Source: SCUB01 sp041918675
GTDB taxonomy: Bacteria > Pseudomonadota > Alphaproteobacteria > Rhizobiales > Xanthobacteraceae
Assembly: GCA_041918675.1 (NCBI GenBank)
Contig: JAYRVF010000011.1
Location: forward strand, 422,152-486,151
Direction of reading: 5' to 3'
DNA: 64,000 nt
The position numbers were made by a program, and so were the translations under genes. A model generated the notes under the pieces. It was not told the origin of the DNA and ran no database searches. It saw only the letters and a program-made list of their open reading frames with translations. Each line of letters begins with the position of its first letter. The first letter of the stretch is position 1. Below are positions 1-8,950 of this stretch, in pieces.

Positions 1-224
1 GGCCTTGTTGGTGTTTTGATTCCGGATAATGCGCACGTAAACCAGTTAGTCCGAGCAACAATTTGCGAGGTCAGGCCGTCATAGGCCCTTTCGTTTCCGC
101 TTCAAGGCGGAGGGGGTCGGGGGAATTCCGCCCGCCAAGCCAATCGCGCGCAAAATCAGTTCGGACTTGTTCAAATACACACCACCAAATAGCCATTTCT
201 CAGGTGCGCGGCGCGGTCGCGACG

Positions 225-809
225 TCAGCGGCGGCGCGGCGGAACCACATCCTTGAAAATCTCGAATGTCTTCCACGCCGGCTCCTCGGGCGCGCTTCCC
301 TCGCGCGGGATGTATGGAGAGGCTTCGCCGGTCTGAAGATTGGGGATGTAACGCGGGCAATTCGGAAAGATGTTCTCCGGCACGACCTTCACAATCATCT
401 GCGCTCCCGCCGTTTCTCCGATCGCAGGATCATCCAGATGCAGCGTGGCGCGCCCGTTCACGCGAAGGCGCCGCGGCTTTTCCCCGAGGGCGATGAACAG
501 CAGGCCGACCTGGGGATTGGCCTTGATGTTCCCTAGGCTCTTGAACATGCCGTTGCCGTCGTAGTCAGGGAAGATCAACAGGTCCGGCGCCGCAACCGTG
601 ACAAAGCCGACAGGGCCGCCCTTGAACGAGCAATCGGGCCGTCCCTGGTGATCGGCCGTGGCGAGAAAAAAGAAACTCTGGCCCTCGATGAAGGACTTGT
701 CGTCCTCAGTGAGCCGGTCTCGCCAGAGACGTTCGACGAGACGGTCGGCTAGCGCCCGGGCACCAAAATGATCCTGCAAGTCACGGTTGCCGTCGTGATA
801 GAAGGGCAT
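225..809 (-). CDS. Pyridoxamine 5'-phosphate oxidase-family FMN-binding protein
   Basis: About 194 residues forming a split-barrel flavin-binding domain of the PNPOx-like family. Visible family features are the N-terminal helix with LTEDDKSFIEGQSFFFLAT, the core GRPDCSFKGGPVGFV stretch, PDYDGNGMFKSLGNI, and the C-terminal PNCPRYIPNL segment seen in the pyridoxamine oxidase-related group. Family members bind FMN, F420 or haem, so the substrate is unknown; true PdxH activity is not implied. I chose the ATG at 809 because a GAGG sequence lies just upstream; in-frame starts at 845 and at 920 (GTG) would add 12 or 37 residues that do not resemble the family. It is the first complete gene of the window and is read away from the RraA-like gene, on the same strand. 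Confidence 0.8.
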   Translation of the reverse strand: MPFYHDGNRDLQDHFGARALADRLVERLWRDRLTEDDKSFIEGQSFFFLATADHQGRPDCSFKGGPVGFVTVAAPDLLIFPDYDGNGMFKSLGNIKANPQVGLLFIALGEKPRRLRVNGRATLHLDDPAIGETAGAQMIVKVVPENIFPNCPRYIPNLQTGEASPYIPREGSAPEEPAWKTFEIFKDVVPPRRR

Positions 810-938
810 CACAGGCACCTCGTCGTTCGCGAGAATGCCAATCATATGCGATGTCGAAAATTGCGGCAAGCGGGCCAGGACTCGGCGGACAGGAGGACCA
901 AGGCGCCGATGGCCGGTCACTTCTCCCCCCGCCCAGCG

Positions 939-1643
939 CTATTCCTCGCCGAATTCGGCGTCGTAGCGCGCCTTGGTTTCGGCGTTCATCGGATAAAGGC
1001 CGGGCAGCGCCGCGCCGTCGTTCACCCGCGCCAGGATCCAGGCCTCCATGCGCTCCTGCTTCGGCGCGGTGGCGAGCACATGGTCGACCATCGCCTGCGG
1101 GATGACGACCGCGCCGTCGCGATCGGCGACGATCATGTCGTTTGGATAGATCGCGACTCCGCCGCAGCCGATCGGCTCGCCCCAATTGACGAATGTGAGA
1201 CCGGCGACCGAGGGCGGGGCCGCCGCGCCCTGGCACCACACCGGCAGGCCGGTTCCGAGCACGCCCTCGACATCGCGCATGACGCCGTCGGTGACGAGCG
1301 CGCTCACCTGCCTCGCCCGCATGCGCGCGCAAAGAATGTCGCCGAAAATGCCCGCGTTGGTCGTTCCCATCGCGTCGACGACCGCGACGCAGCCTTGCGG
1401 CATCGCCTCGATCGCCGTGCGCGTGGAAACGGGCGCGGACCAGGATTCGGGCGTGGCGAGATCCTCGCGTGCCGGCACGAAGCGCAGGGTGAAAGCGGGG
1501 CCGGCGATCCTTGCCGGGTTCGCCCCAAGCGGGCGGGCATGGCGAAGCCAGATGTTGCGCAGCCCCTTCTTGAGCAGCACGGTCGCGATGGTGGCGGTCG
1601 ACAGCGCGGTCAGCGCGTCGATGATCTTCTGTCGGGACGGCAT
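939..1643 (-). CDS. RraA-like / 4-hydroxy-4-methyl-2-oxoglutarate aldolase family protein
   Basis: 234 residues of the RraA-like family, which covers metal-dependent HMG/CHA aldolases of aromatic catabolism and RNase E inhibitor RraA. The TDGVMRDVEG segment carries the Arg-Asp pair used by the aldolases for substrate and divalent-metal binding, and the preceding GTTNAGIFGDILCARM stretch forms the usual nucleotide-like cradle. The length is larger than E. coli RraA (about 160 residues), so an aldolase or an unassigned hydro-lyase role is likelier than RNase regulation. The start at 1643 has a good GAGG ribosome-binding site; an upstream in-frame start at 1730 is not supported. It is divergent from rimO and has no aromatic catabolism genes nearby. 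Confidence 0.8.
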   Translation of the reverse strand: MPSRQKIIDALTALSTATIATVLLKKGLRNIWLRHARPLGANPARIAGPAFTLRFVPAREDLATPESWSAPVSTRTAIEAMPQGCVAVVDAMGTTNAGIFGDILCARMRARQVSALVTDGVMRDVEGVLGTGLPVWCQGAAAPPSVAGLTFVNWGEPIGCGGVAIYPNDMIVADRDGAVVIPQAMVDHVLATAPKQERMEAWILARVNDGAALPGLYPMNAETKARYDAEFGEE

Positions 1644-1868
1644 GGTTTCCTCGCAAATGGCATCGCTTTCCGCGCGCTCCGGCAGGCGTTGCGAAAGGCA
1701 AAGACTCGCTTCAGCGCTCCCCGCCGTCAAGCCCAGCGCGAGGCGGGCGCGCCCACGCCGCCCACGCGGCCGTCCCGAACGCCTTGAATTGGCGCGAAAA
1801 CATCGCTAGCGCTCCCCTTCTCGCGCGCGCCCGGCTTTCCGCGCGTCGCGGAGGATGAGGTCGCGGCA

Positions 1869-3191
1869 ATGGGCTCGCAAGCCCCGAAGATCAGTTTCGT
1901 CTCCCTCGGCTGCCCCAAGGCGCTGGTCGATTCCGAGCGCATCATCACGCGCCTGCGCGCGGAGGGCTACGCGCTGTCCCCGCGTCATGATGGCGCCGAC
2001 CTCGTGATCGTAAACACCTGCGGCTTCCTCGACAGCGCCAAGCGGGAATCGCTCGCCGCGATCGGCGCCGCGCTCGCCGAAAACGGCAAGGTGATCGTCA
2101 CCGGCTGCATGGGCGCGACGCCCGACGAGATCCGAACGACTCATCCCGGCGTGCTCGCCGTCACCGGCCCGCGGCAATTCGAAGGCGTCATGGAGGCGGT
2201 TCACCAGGCCGTTCCGCCGAGCCACGATCCGCGCCTCGATCTGGTGCCGCCGCAGGGCGTCAAGCTCACGCCGCGCCACTACGCCTATCTCAAGATTTCC
2301 GAGGGCTGCCACAACCGCTGCAGCTTCTGCATCATCCCGAAGCTGCGCGGCGATCTCGTCTCGCGTCCGGCCGCCGACGTGCTGCGCGAGGCCGAGCGGC
2401 TGGTCGCGGCCGGCGTGCGCGAGCTTCTGGTCATCTCGCAGGACACCTCGGCCTATGGCCTTGACTTGCGTTACGCGCCGAGCTTATGGCGCGGCGGCGA
2501 AGTGAGCGCCCGCTTCGTCGATCTTTCCCGCGCGCTCGGCGAATTCGGCGCGTGGGTGCGCCTCCATTACGTCTACCCCTACCCACATGTCGACGATGTC
2601 ATTCCGCTGATGGCGGACGGCGTGGTGCTGCCCTATCTCGACATCCCCTTCCAGCACGCCAGCCCCGCCGTGCTCGCGCGCATGCGCCGCCCGGCCGCGC
2701 AAGACAAGACGCTCGATCGCATCGCGCGCTGGCGCGCGGCCTGCCCCGAGCTGACGCTGCGCTCGACCTTCATCGTCGGATTCCCCGGCGAGACCGAGGC
2801 GGAATTTTCCGAATTGCTCGACTGGCTCGACGCCGCCGAGCTCGACCGCGTCGGCTGCTTCAAGTTCGAGCCGGTCGCGGGCGCGGCGGCCAACGATCTT
2901 CCCGGCGCGGTGCCGGAAGAGATCAAGGAAGACCGCTGGCATCGCTTCATGCGCCACCAGCAGGCGATTTCGCTGCGCCGGCTGAAGAAGAAGGTCGGCA
3001 CGCGCCAGGTCGTCATCGTCGACGAGGCCGGGCCCGGCCAGGCGCGCGGACGCACCAAGGCCGACGCGCCGGAAATCGACGGCAAGGTGTTCATCGACAG
3101 CCGCCGGCCGCTGCGCGTGGGCGAGTTCGCGACCGTCAAGATCGAGTCCTGCGACGCCTACGATCTGCGCGGCGTCGCGGTCGGGTTCTGA
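1869..3191 (+). CDS. rimO: Ribosomal protein S12 methylthiotransferase RimO
   Basis: 440 residues, normal family length. RimO is a radical-SAM enzyme that methylthiolates the conserved Asp of ribosomal protein S12. The N-terminal MTTase domain has the three cysteines for the auxiliary 4Fe-4S cluster (C15 in SLGCPKA, C51 in NTCGF, C80 in TGCMG). The radical-SAM cluster motif is C147-x3-C151-x2-C154 in EGCHNRCSFCIIPKLRG. The last 65 or so residues form the TRAM substrate-binding domain. The SLGCPK opening separates RimO from MiaB. A GAGG lies 8 bases before the ATG. The gene converges on the quinone oxidoreductase, leaving only 7 bases between the stops. Confidence 0.97.
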   Translation: MGSQAPKISFVSLGCPKALVDSERIITRLRAEGYALSPRHDGADLVIVNTCGFLDSAKRESLAAIGAALAENGKVIVTGCMGATPDEIRTTHPGVLAVTGPRQFEGVMEAVHQAVPPSHDPRLDLVPPQGVKLTPRHYAYLKISEGCHNRCSFCIIPKLRGDLVSRPAADVLREAERLVAAGVRELLVISQDTSAYGLDLRYAPSLWRGGEVSARFVDLSRALGEFGAWVRLHYVYPYPHVDDVIPLMADGVVLPYLDIPFQHASPAVLARMRRPAAQDKTLDRIARWRAACPELTLRSTFIVGFPGETEAEFSELLDWLDAAELDRVGCFKFEPVAGAAANDLPGAVPEEIKEDRWHRFMRHQQAISLRRLKKKVGTRQVVIVDEAGPGQARGRTKADAPEIDGKVFIDSRRPLRVGEFATVKIESCDAYDLRGVAVGF

Positions 3192-3198
3192 CGCGCGC

Positions 3199-4173
3199 TC
3201 AAGGCTTGAGAATCGAGGAGCCGGTGGTGGCGCGGCTCTCGAGGTCGCGGTGGGCGCGCGCGGCGTCCTTGAGCGCGTAGGCGCGCTGGATCGAGATCTT
3301 GAGCGACCCATTGAGCACGGCGGAAAACAGCGTGTCGGCGCGTTCGAGCAGTTCCGGCCGCTTGGCGATGTAATCGTAAAGGATCGGGCGCGTCGCGAAC
3401 AACGAGCCGCGTTTGCTGAGTTCCAGCATCGAGAACGGCGGCACCGGCCCGGACGCGTTGCCGAAGCTGACGAACATGCCGCGCGGCTTGATGCAGTCGA
3501 GCGATCCGGGAAACGTCGCCTTGCCCACGCCGTCATAGACGACGTCGCACAGATCTCCGCGCGTGATCCGTTTGACGGCGGCCGGAAAATCCTCCTCGTC
3601 ATAGATGATCACGTCCTGGCAGCCATTGGCGGTCGCCAGCGCCGCCTTCTCCTTGGTGCCGACACAGCCGATGACATGCGCGCCGAGCGCGCTCGCCCAT
3701 TGGCAGGTGAGCAGGCCGACGCCGCCGGCGGCGGCGTGAATGAGCACATGGTGGCCGCGTTCGACCCTGAAGGTCGTGTGCAGCAGGTAATGGGCGGTCA
3801 GGCCCTTGAGCAGGATCGCGGCGGCCTGCTCGTAGCTCAGCGCGTCGGGGAGCTTGACGGCGAGCGAGGCCGGAACGACGCGCTCGGTCACATAGGTGCC
3901 CGGGCCGTGATAATAGGCGACGCGGTCGCCGCGATGAAAATCGGTGACGCCCGGCCCGACATCGACGATCTCGCCGGCGGCCTCGTGGCCGGCGATGAAC
4001 GGCATGGTGGGCGCGGGATAGAGCCCGGTGCGGAAATAGACGTCGATGAAGTTGACGCCGATGGCGTGATGGCGCACGCGCACCTCGCCCTTGCCGGGCG
4101 CGGCGACATCGACCGCTTCATAGGTCAGGACTTCCGGGCCGCCCGTCTGATGCACGCGCACCGCCATCGCCAT
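3199..4173 (-). CDS. qor: NADPH:quinone oxidoreductase (MDR family)
   Basis: 324 residues, the normal size for zinc-free medium-chain quinone reductases. The opening MAMAVRVHQTGGPEVL is typical for Qor, followed by the GroES-like catalytic domain with NFIDVYFRTGLYP. The Rossmann NADPH-binding loop AAAGGVG is at 147-153. Zinc-binding cysteines are absent, as expected for this branch. The predicted reaction is NADPH-dependent reduction of quinones or related carbonyls in the cytosol; the true substrate is not readable from sequence. A GGGAG ribosome-binding site precedes the ATG at 4173, with a second possible ATG six bases inside. The gene is followed upstream by an intergenic repeat element and then terC. 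Confidence 0.93.
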   Translation of the reverse strand: MAMAVRVHQTGGPEVLTYEAVDVAAPGKGEVRVRHHAIGVNFIDVYFRTGLYPAPTMPFIAGHEAAGEIVDVGPGVTDFHRGDRVAYYHGPGTYVTERVVPASLAVKLPDALSYEQAAAILLKGLTAHYLLHTTFRVERGHHVLIHAAAGGVGLLTCQWASALGAHVIGCVGTKEKAALATANGCQDVIIYDEEDFPAAVKRITRGDLCDVVYDGVGKATFPGSLDCIKPRGMFVSFGNASGPVPPFSMLELSKRGSLFATRPILYDYIAKRPELLERADTLFSAVLNGSLKISIQRAYALKDAARAHRDLESRATTGSSILKP

Positions 4174-4221
4174 GCGACTTACTCCCTCGTGTTTCGCTCA
4201 AAGCCCAGAGCGTTCGCCGAA

Positions 4222-4313
4222 GAGACGGAATCGTCTCGCCGAAATGAAATGTTCCAGATTCAACGCGCCGAGCAAATCCCCGTCGCGAAGCTGGTTCCCG
4301 CTTTCGCGGGATT
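4222..4313. repeat. Dispersed intergenic repeat element, copy A
   Basis: This non-coding stretch between qor and terC closely resembles the stretch at 35850-35942 between the SnoaL-like gene and cysK. Shared blocks are ATCTCGCCGA-type, GAA.TG.TCCAGA, GCAAAT.CC and GCTTTCGCGGG. It contains two small hairpins: GAGACG/CGTCTC at 4222-4237 and CCCGC/GCGGG at 4297-4310. Elements of this appearance are scattered between genes in many rhizobial genomes. I see no coding potential that would outrank the repeat reading. Confidence 0.65.
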
Positions 4314-4341
4314 TTCCCTCGCCGCCGAAGCCCGCCCGCGC

Positions 4342-5091
4342 CTACTTCGGATCGCCGTTCTCGCGCTGGCGGCGGTTGCGGGCCGCCACGATGTTGAAGC
4401 TCTCGACCAGCGCGGCGAAGGCGATCGCGAAATAGATGTAGCCGCGCGGAATGTGGAACTTCATGCCGTCGGCGACCAGCGCCACGCCGATCAGCACCAG
4501 GAAGGCGAGCGCCAGCATCTTCGTCGTCGGATGTTCGGAGACGAAGCGCGAGACCGGCCCCGACGAGAAATACATGATGAACACCGCGATCACGACCGCG
4601 GCGATCATGATCTCGATGTCCTGCGCCATGCCGATCGCGGTGATGATCGAGTCGAGCGAGAAGATCAGGTCGACGATGGTGATCTGGACGATGACCCAGG
4701 TGAACGCGCGCTTGGCGCGGGCGTGGCGCTCGCCCTCGCCGGCCGCCTCGACCTCGCCGTGGATTTCGCTCGTCGCCTTGGCGATGAGGAACAGCCCGCC
4801 TCCGATCAGGATGATGTCGCGCCAGGAAAAGCCCATCGAGGCGATGGTGATCACCGGCTTGGTGAGCCCGATCAGCCAGACCAGGAACACCAGCAGGACG
4901 ATGCGGAAGACGAGCGCGAGCGCGAGGCCGATCTGGCGCGCCAGCTTGGCCTGCCGCTCCGGCACGCCCGACACCAGCACCGCGATGAAGATGATATTGT
5001 CGATGCCGAGCACGATCTCCAGCGCCGTCAGAGTGACCAGCGCCGCCCATGCTTCCGGGCTTGTCAGCAGCGTCATTATGTCCGCGATCAT
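4342..5091 (-). CDS. terC: TerC family integral membrane protein
   Basis: 249 residues and about seven predicted membrane spans. The TerC family signatures are clear: ALEIVLGIDNIIFIAVL near the N-terminus with the conserved acidic Glu/Asp residues in the membrane, and DLIFSLDSIITAIGMA in the middle, flanking a charged cytoplasmic loop. Family members are linked to metal (manganese) export during protein secretion and to tellurite resistance; this copy's substrate is not known. The start at 5091 overlaps the stop of pcs in an ATGA arrangement, so the two genes are translationally coupled, which also argues against the longer reading to 5388 that would run into pcs out of frame. Confidence 0.9.
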   Translation of the reverse strand: MIADIMTLLTSPEAWAALVTLTALEIVLGIDNIIFIAVLVSGVPERQAKLARQIGLALALVFRIVLLVFLVWLIGLTKPVITIASMGFSWRDIILIGGGLFLIAKATSEIHGEVEAAGEGERHARAKRAFTWVIVQITIVDLIFSLDSIITAIGMAQDIEIMIAAVVIAVFIMYFSSGPVSRFVSEHPTTKMLALAFLVLIGVALVADGMKFHIPRGYIYFAIAFAALVESFNIVAARNRRQRENGDPK

Positions 5092-5843
5092 GTCCGCATT
5101 CCCGCGACCAGGCGAAAGAGCACATCCACCAAGAGAAAATAGAGGCCGATCGCGCAGAGCGCCGCCACGACCCACGTCGGAACGAGAAGACTTGCGGCGA
5201 TCGCGTAGGCCGCGAGCGCGAGCCACAGGCCCGTCAACGCGATGTTGAGCGGGCGAAGGCGCGTCACGCGCAGGGGGTGCATGACCCGGATCGGCGTGAA
5301 CGTCAACACCACCAGCCCCGCGATGAGGAGCGTTGCGACCAGGGACGAGGGCCGCAGCAGGAGAAGGTAGAAGGCGGCGAGATTCCACAGCGCCGGGAAG
5401 CCGCGAAAATGATGGTCCTCCGTCTTCATGCGTCGGTCGGCGAAATAGAGCGCGCCGGAAATCACGATCGCGACGCCCATGACCGAGGCCGCGATCGGCG
5501 GCAGCAGCCGGCTCTCGACGACGATATAGGCGGGAATGAAGACGTAGGTGATGTAGTCGACGATGAGATCGAGCGTCTCGCCGGACCAGTTCGGCAGCAC
5601 GCGCTCGACCTTGAGCCGGCGCGCGAGCGTGCCGTCGATGCCGTCGATGAGGAGCGCGACGCCGAGCCAGGCGAACGCGGCCGCCCAGCGCTCGCGCGCG
5701 GCTTCAAGCGCCGCGACCAGCGCGACGCCGGCCCCGAGCGCGGTCAGAATGTGGACCGAAAACGCGGCGGAACGTTGCCGCCATCCGAAGGTCATCGGCG
5801 CAGGTAAATCACGATCGTCCAAGATTCGCTCTCCCGAACCCAT
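5088..5843 (-). CDS. pcs: Phosphatidylcholine synthase
   Basis: 251 residues of the CDP-alcohol phosphatidyltransferase family. The catalytic motif D-G-x2-A-R-x8/9-G-x3-D-x3-D is visible across DGIDGTLARR and GETLDLIVDY. The AFSVHILTALG opening, LPNWSGETLD and HPLRVTRLRPLN segments match bacterial Pcs, which condenses CDP-diacylglycerol with host- or medium-derived choline to make phosphatidylcholine in the inner membrane. About eight membrane spans are expected. An alternative ATG at 5795 would shorten the N-terminus by 16 residues and sits closer to the length of rhizobial Pcs. It overlaps terC by four bases and lies upstream of it in one transcript. Confidence 0.94.
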   Translation of the reverse strand: MGSGERILDDRDLPAPMTFGWRQRSAAFSVHILTALGAGVALVAALEAARERWAAAFAWLGVALLIDGIDGTLARRLKVERVLPNWSGETLDLIVDYITYVFIPAYIVVESRLLPPIAASVMGVAIVISGALYFADRRMKTEDHHFRGFPALWNLAAFYLLLLRPSSLVATLLIAGLVVLTFTPIRVMHPLRVTRLRPLNIALTGLWLALAAYAIAASLLVPTWVVAALCAIGLYFLLVDVLFRLVAGMRT

Positions 5844-6077
5844 CCTATCTCAACCGCCACGCCCCCGCCCGCGTCAACAAGCCACGTTCCCCAAGCCGAA
5901 TTTCCGCCCGCGCGCCGGGTTCGGGCCCGGCGATCGTCGGCTCGCCGCCGACCGGCCGGCAGGCGCTTGAAAAAATCCCCGGGCGGGCGCAAGTGGGAGG
6001 CAAATGGCGACCTTCGCCGCCGGCCTCGCCGGGCGCCGCGCGGTCGCTCTCCATACGCCCCACGGGAGGGCCCCGAT

Positions 6078-7337
6078 ATGAGCACGACGCCGCGATCCGA
6101 GCCGGTCCAGTTCGACGTGATCGTCGTCGGAGGCGGTCCGGCCGGACTGGCCGCGGCCATCGCGCTCGCGGCCGAAGGCGCGCGCACGGCGCTCGTCGCC
6201 CGGCGCGTGCCCTATTCCGACAACCGCACCACGGCGCTCTTGGGCGGATCGGTCGACATGCTGCGGCGGCTCGACATCTGGCGCCGATGCGAAAGCGAGG
6301 CCGCTCCGCTGCGGGTGATGCGGCTCGTCGACGACACCGGCCGGCTGATCCGCGCGCCGGAAGTCGATTTCCACGCCGCCGAGATCGGGCTTGAGACCTT
6401 CGGCTACAACGTCGAGAACCGCGCGCTGCTGGTGGCGATGGAGGAACGCGCCGCCGAACTCGCGACGCTTTCGCGCTTCGACGACGACGCGGCCGAGATC
6501 GCGCCGGGCGCCGAGGCGGTGACGGTGCGGGTGAAATCAGGCGAACGTCTCGCCGCGCCCCTTGTCGTCGGCGCCGATGGACGGCGCTCGCCTTGCCGTG
6601 AGGCCGCCGGCATCGCCGTCAAGCGCCGCCCGCTCAACCAGACCGCCCTCACCTTCAATGTCCGGCACACCCGGCCGCACATGGACCAGTCAACGGAATT
6701 TCACACCCGCCACGGCCAATGCGTGTTCGTGCCGCTGATCGGGGCGCGCTCCAGCATCGTCTGGGTGGTCGCGCCGGCCGACGCCGAGCGGCTGATGGCG
6801 CTCACCGATGCCGAATTGTCCGTCGAGATCGAAAGGCAATCGCATTCCGTCCTCGGCAAGCTGACGGTCGAGCCCGGACGCTTCGCCTTTCCCCTGGCGA
6901 TCGAGGAACCCGACCGCATCGCCGACCGTCGCATCGCGCTCGTCGGCGAGGCCGCCCATGTCGCCCCGCCCGTCGGCGCGCAGGGCCTCAATCTCGGCCT
7001 GCGCGACGCGGCCGCGCTCGCCGACATCGTCGCGGACGCCCGCGCGCGCGGGACCGATCCGGGGGCGCAATCCGCGCTGGCGAGCTATCGCGCCGCGCGC
7101 CGCGTCGACATCGCCGAACGCGTGCTCGGGATCGACATCGCCAACCGGAGCCTGATCAGCGAGCTCTGGCCGGTGAACGCCGCCCGCGCGCTCGGCATGA
7201 CCCTCATCGGCGCCATCGGCCCGCTGCGCCGGCTCGTCATGCGCGAGGGCGTCTCGCCGATCTTCGGCCTGCCGCGACTGATGCGCGGCGACGCGCCGCC
7301 GCGCGAGGCCGGACCGCCGGCCGCCGGCGCGGCGTGA
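6078..7337 (+). CDS. UbiH/UbiF-family FAD-dependent monooxygenase
   Basis: 419 residues. The FAD-binding GxGxxG loop is VVGGGPAG at 17-23, the middle conserved GADGRRSPCREAAG follows, and the second FAD motif appears as LVGEAAHVAPPVGAQGLNLG, with Glu where many relatives have Asp. This matches the hydroxylases that modify the ubiquinone ring; which ring carbon is attacked cannot be told from sequence. The start at 6078 has a strong GGGAGGG site at 6064-6070; an in-frame start at 5967 would add 37 low-complexity basic residues. It is divergent from pcs and convergent with the AEC transporter. Confidence 0.9.
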   Translation: MSTTPRSEPVQFDVIVVGGGPAGLAAAIALAAEGARTALVARRVPYSDNRTTALLGGSVDMLRRLDIWRRCESEAAPLRVMRLVDDTGRLIRAPEVDFHAAEIGLETFGYNVENRALLVAMEERAAELATLSRFDDDAAEIAPGAEAVTVRVKSGERLAAPLVVGADGRRSPCREAAGIAVKRRPLNQTALTFNVRHTRPHMDQSTEFHTRHGQCVFVPLIGARSSIVWVVAPADAERLMALTDAELSVEIERQSHSVLGKLTVEPGRFAFPLAIEEPDRIADRRIALVGEAAHVAPPVGAQGLNLGLRDAAALADIVADARARGTDPGAQSALASYRAARRVDIAERVLGIDIANRSLISELWPVNAARALGMTLIGAIGPLRRLVMREGVSPIFGLPRLMRGDAPPREAGPPAAGAA

Positions 7338-7354
7338 GGCGATCCCCGCCCCCG

Positions 7355-8308
7355 TCAGGGCAGGACGATGTAACCCGTCTTGATCATCCACAGCATGCCG
7401 GTCAGCGACACGACCGACACGAACGTGCCGGCCAGAACCGCGGTCGAGGCCTCCTCGACCCATTTGTCGTATTGCCGCGCGATGATGAAGACGTTGAGCG
7501 CCGGCGGAAGCGCCGCCATCATCAGCGCGGTCGCCGACCACAGGGGATCGAAGGGACCGGCGAGCCACAGCGCGCCCCAGACGATCATCGGATGAATGAA
7601 CAGCTTCATCATCACCGCGAACGGAACGCCGAGCGTGACGCGGCGGACTTCGCGCAGCGCCACCGTCACGCCGAGCACGAACAAGGCGACGGGCGCGGCC
7701 GCGTTGGCGAGGTAGAGCAGCGTCTTGTCCGCGACCGTCGGCAATTCGAGGTGCACCGCCGCGGCCAGCGCGCCGGTGAACGACGCCACGATCAGCGGAT
7801 GGAACACGATCTGCTTGACGACGAGCGACGCCGCGCCGCCGAGGCCGCCATGACGCCTGTCCGCCATCGTGATCAGCAGCGGCGTGATCGAAAACAGGAA
7901 GATGTTGTCGAAGCAGAAGATGAGCGCGACCGGCGCGGCCGCCTTCGCCCCGATCGTCGCGAAGGCGAGGCCCGGGCCCATATAGCCGATATTGCCGTAA
8001 CCGCCGGCGATGCCGGCGATCGCCGCCTCGCCGAGATTGGCGCGGCTCAGCCAACGGCTGGCGATGGCGGTCACCGTGAACGTCGTCGCCGTCGCCAGCG
8101 TGGTCGCCACCACGAAAGGAATGTTGTTGAGCTCCTCGAATGGCGTCTTCGCCATCGTGCGGAAGAAGAGCGCCGGCAGCGACACGTAGAGCAGGAAGAA
8201 GTTCATCCAGGCCAGGCCCGCCTCCGGCAGCCGCCGCAGCTTGCCGCAGACGAAACCCACCAGGATCAATCCGAAATAGGGCAGCGCCAGATTGAGGACG
8301 TCACCCAT
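7355..8308 (-). CDS. AEC (auxin efflux carrier) family transporter
   Basis: 317 residues with about ten predicted membrane spans in two halves joined by a hydrophilic loop. The N-terminal LALPYFGLILVGFVCGKLRRLPE and GGYGNIGYMGPGLA stretches are typical of AEC permeases, which export or import small organic acids and other anions in bacteria. The C-terminal half has ALPPALNVFIIARQY. I chose the ATG at 8308 because the preceding 35 residues of the longer reading are basic and not membrane-like. The gene converges on the ubiquinone-type hydroxylase and is divergent from hspQ. No substrate can be inferred from neighbours. Confidence 0.87.
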   Translation of the reverse strand: MGDVLNLALPYFGLILVGFVCGKLRRLPEAGLAWMNFFLLYVSLPALFFRTMAKTPFEELNNIPFVVATTLATATTFTVTAIASRWLSRANLGEAAIAGIAGGYGNIGYMGPGLAFATIGAKAAAPVALIFCFDNIFLFSITPLLITMADRRHGGLGGAASLVVKQIVFHPLIVASFTGALAAAVHLELPTVADKTLLYLANAAAPVALFVLGVTVALREVRRVTLGVPFAVMMKLFIHPMIVWGALWLAGPFDPLWSATALMMAALPPALNVFIIARQYDKWVEEASTAVLAGTFVSVVSLTGMLWMIKTGYIVLP

Positions 8309-8424
8309 CACGCGCGCGTCCCCCGCATGCGCGAATGAGCGGTCGCGCATGCCTTTTCGGCATGGCCCGCCGCGCGGCCCGCGACCCCGCCCAATTCCCC
8401 TAGCGTCGGCCACAATCCTGGTTT

Positions 8425-8766
8425 ATGCGACTTGGCATGACCAAGATGCGCGAGGCAAAATTCCAGATCGGGCAAGTCGTGCGCCATCGGCTGTTCCCAT
8501 TTCGGGGAGTGGTGTTCGACATCGATCCGGTTTTCAACAACACCGAGGATTGGTGGCTTGCGATTCCGGAAGAGGTGCGTCCGCACAAGGACCAGCCCTT
8601 CTACCATCTGCTCGCGGAAAACGCCGAGACCGAATATATCGCCTATGTGTCGGAGCAGAACCTGCTCCCGGACGAGACCGGCGAACCGCTGCGCCATTCG
8701 CAGCTTTCCGAGATTTTCGTCGAGCATAAGGGCGGCTATCGCCCGCGCAATCCGATGCTCAACTGA
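8425..8766 (+). CDS. hspQ: Heat shock protein HspQ
   Basis: 113 residues of the YccV-like domain. Recognisable segments are AKFQIGQVVRHRLFPFRGVV, the WW pair in NTEDWWLAIPEEVRP, and DQPFYHLLAEN followed by YVSEQNLLPD. HspQ binds hemimethylated DNA in vitro and acts as a specificity enhancer of the Lon protease in enterobacteria; the alphaproteobacterial copies are slightly longer at the C-terminus (GGYRPRNPMLN). An in-frame ATG at 8437 is an alternative start, and neither has a strong ribosome-binding site. It stands alone between divergent and convergent neighbours. Confidence 0.95.
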   Translation: MRLGMTKMREAKFQIGQVVRHRLFPFRGVVFDIDPVFNNTEDWWLAIPEEVRPHKDQPFYHLLAENAETEYIAYVSEQNLLPDETGEPLRHSQLSEIFVEHKGGYRPRNPMLN

Positions 8767-8891
8767 TCAGCCCTCGACCGATCTCCCCTCTTCCTCGACG
8801 AAATCGCGAAGCGTTGGACGCGGACGACGTCTCCCGCGCCGCGACGATCGATCTCGCCGCGCGTTGATCACCGCCGGCACGGACCGGAATC

Positions 8892-8918
8892 AAAAGGGCG
8901 CGCCTCGTGAGCGCGCCC
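8892..8918 (-). terminator. Intrinsic terminator of the ialB-like gene
   Basis: A perfect 8-bp stem GGGCGCGC/GCGCGCCC with a 7-base loop (8896-8918). Read on the minus strand it is followed by TTTTG, giving a classical rho-independent terminator about 30 bases past the stop of the leftward gene. Confidence 0.75.
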
Positions 8919-8950
8919 GATCGATCGTTCCAGCCGTAGCCGGCCGGGAC

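Noticed and set aside
1..224. A partial gene at the left edge
   Set aside because: No reading frame over these bases resembles a protein, and no start or ribosome-binding site is convincing.
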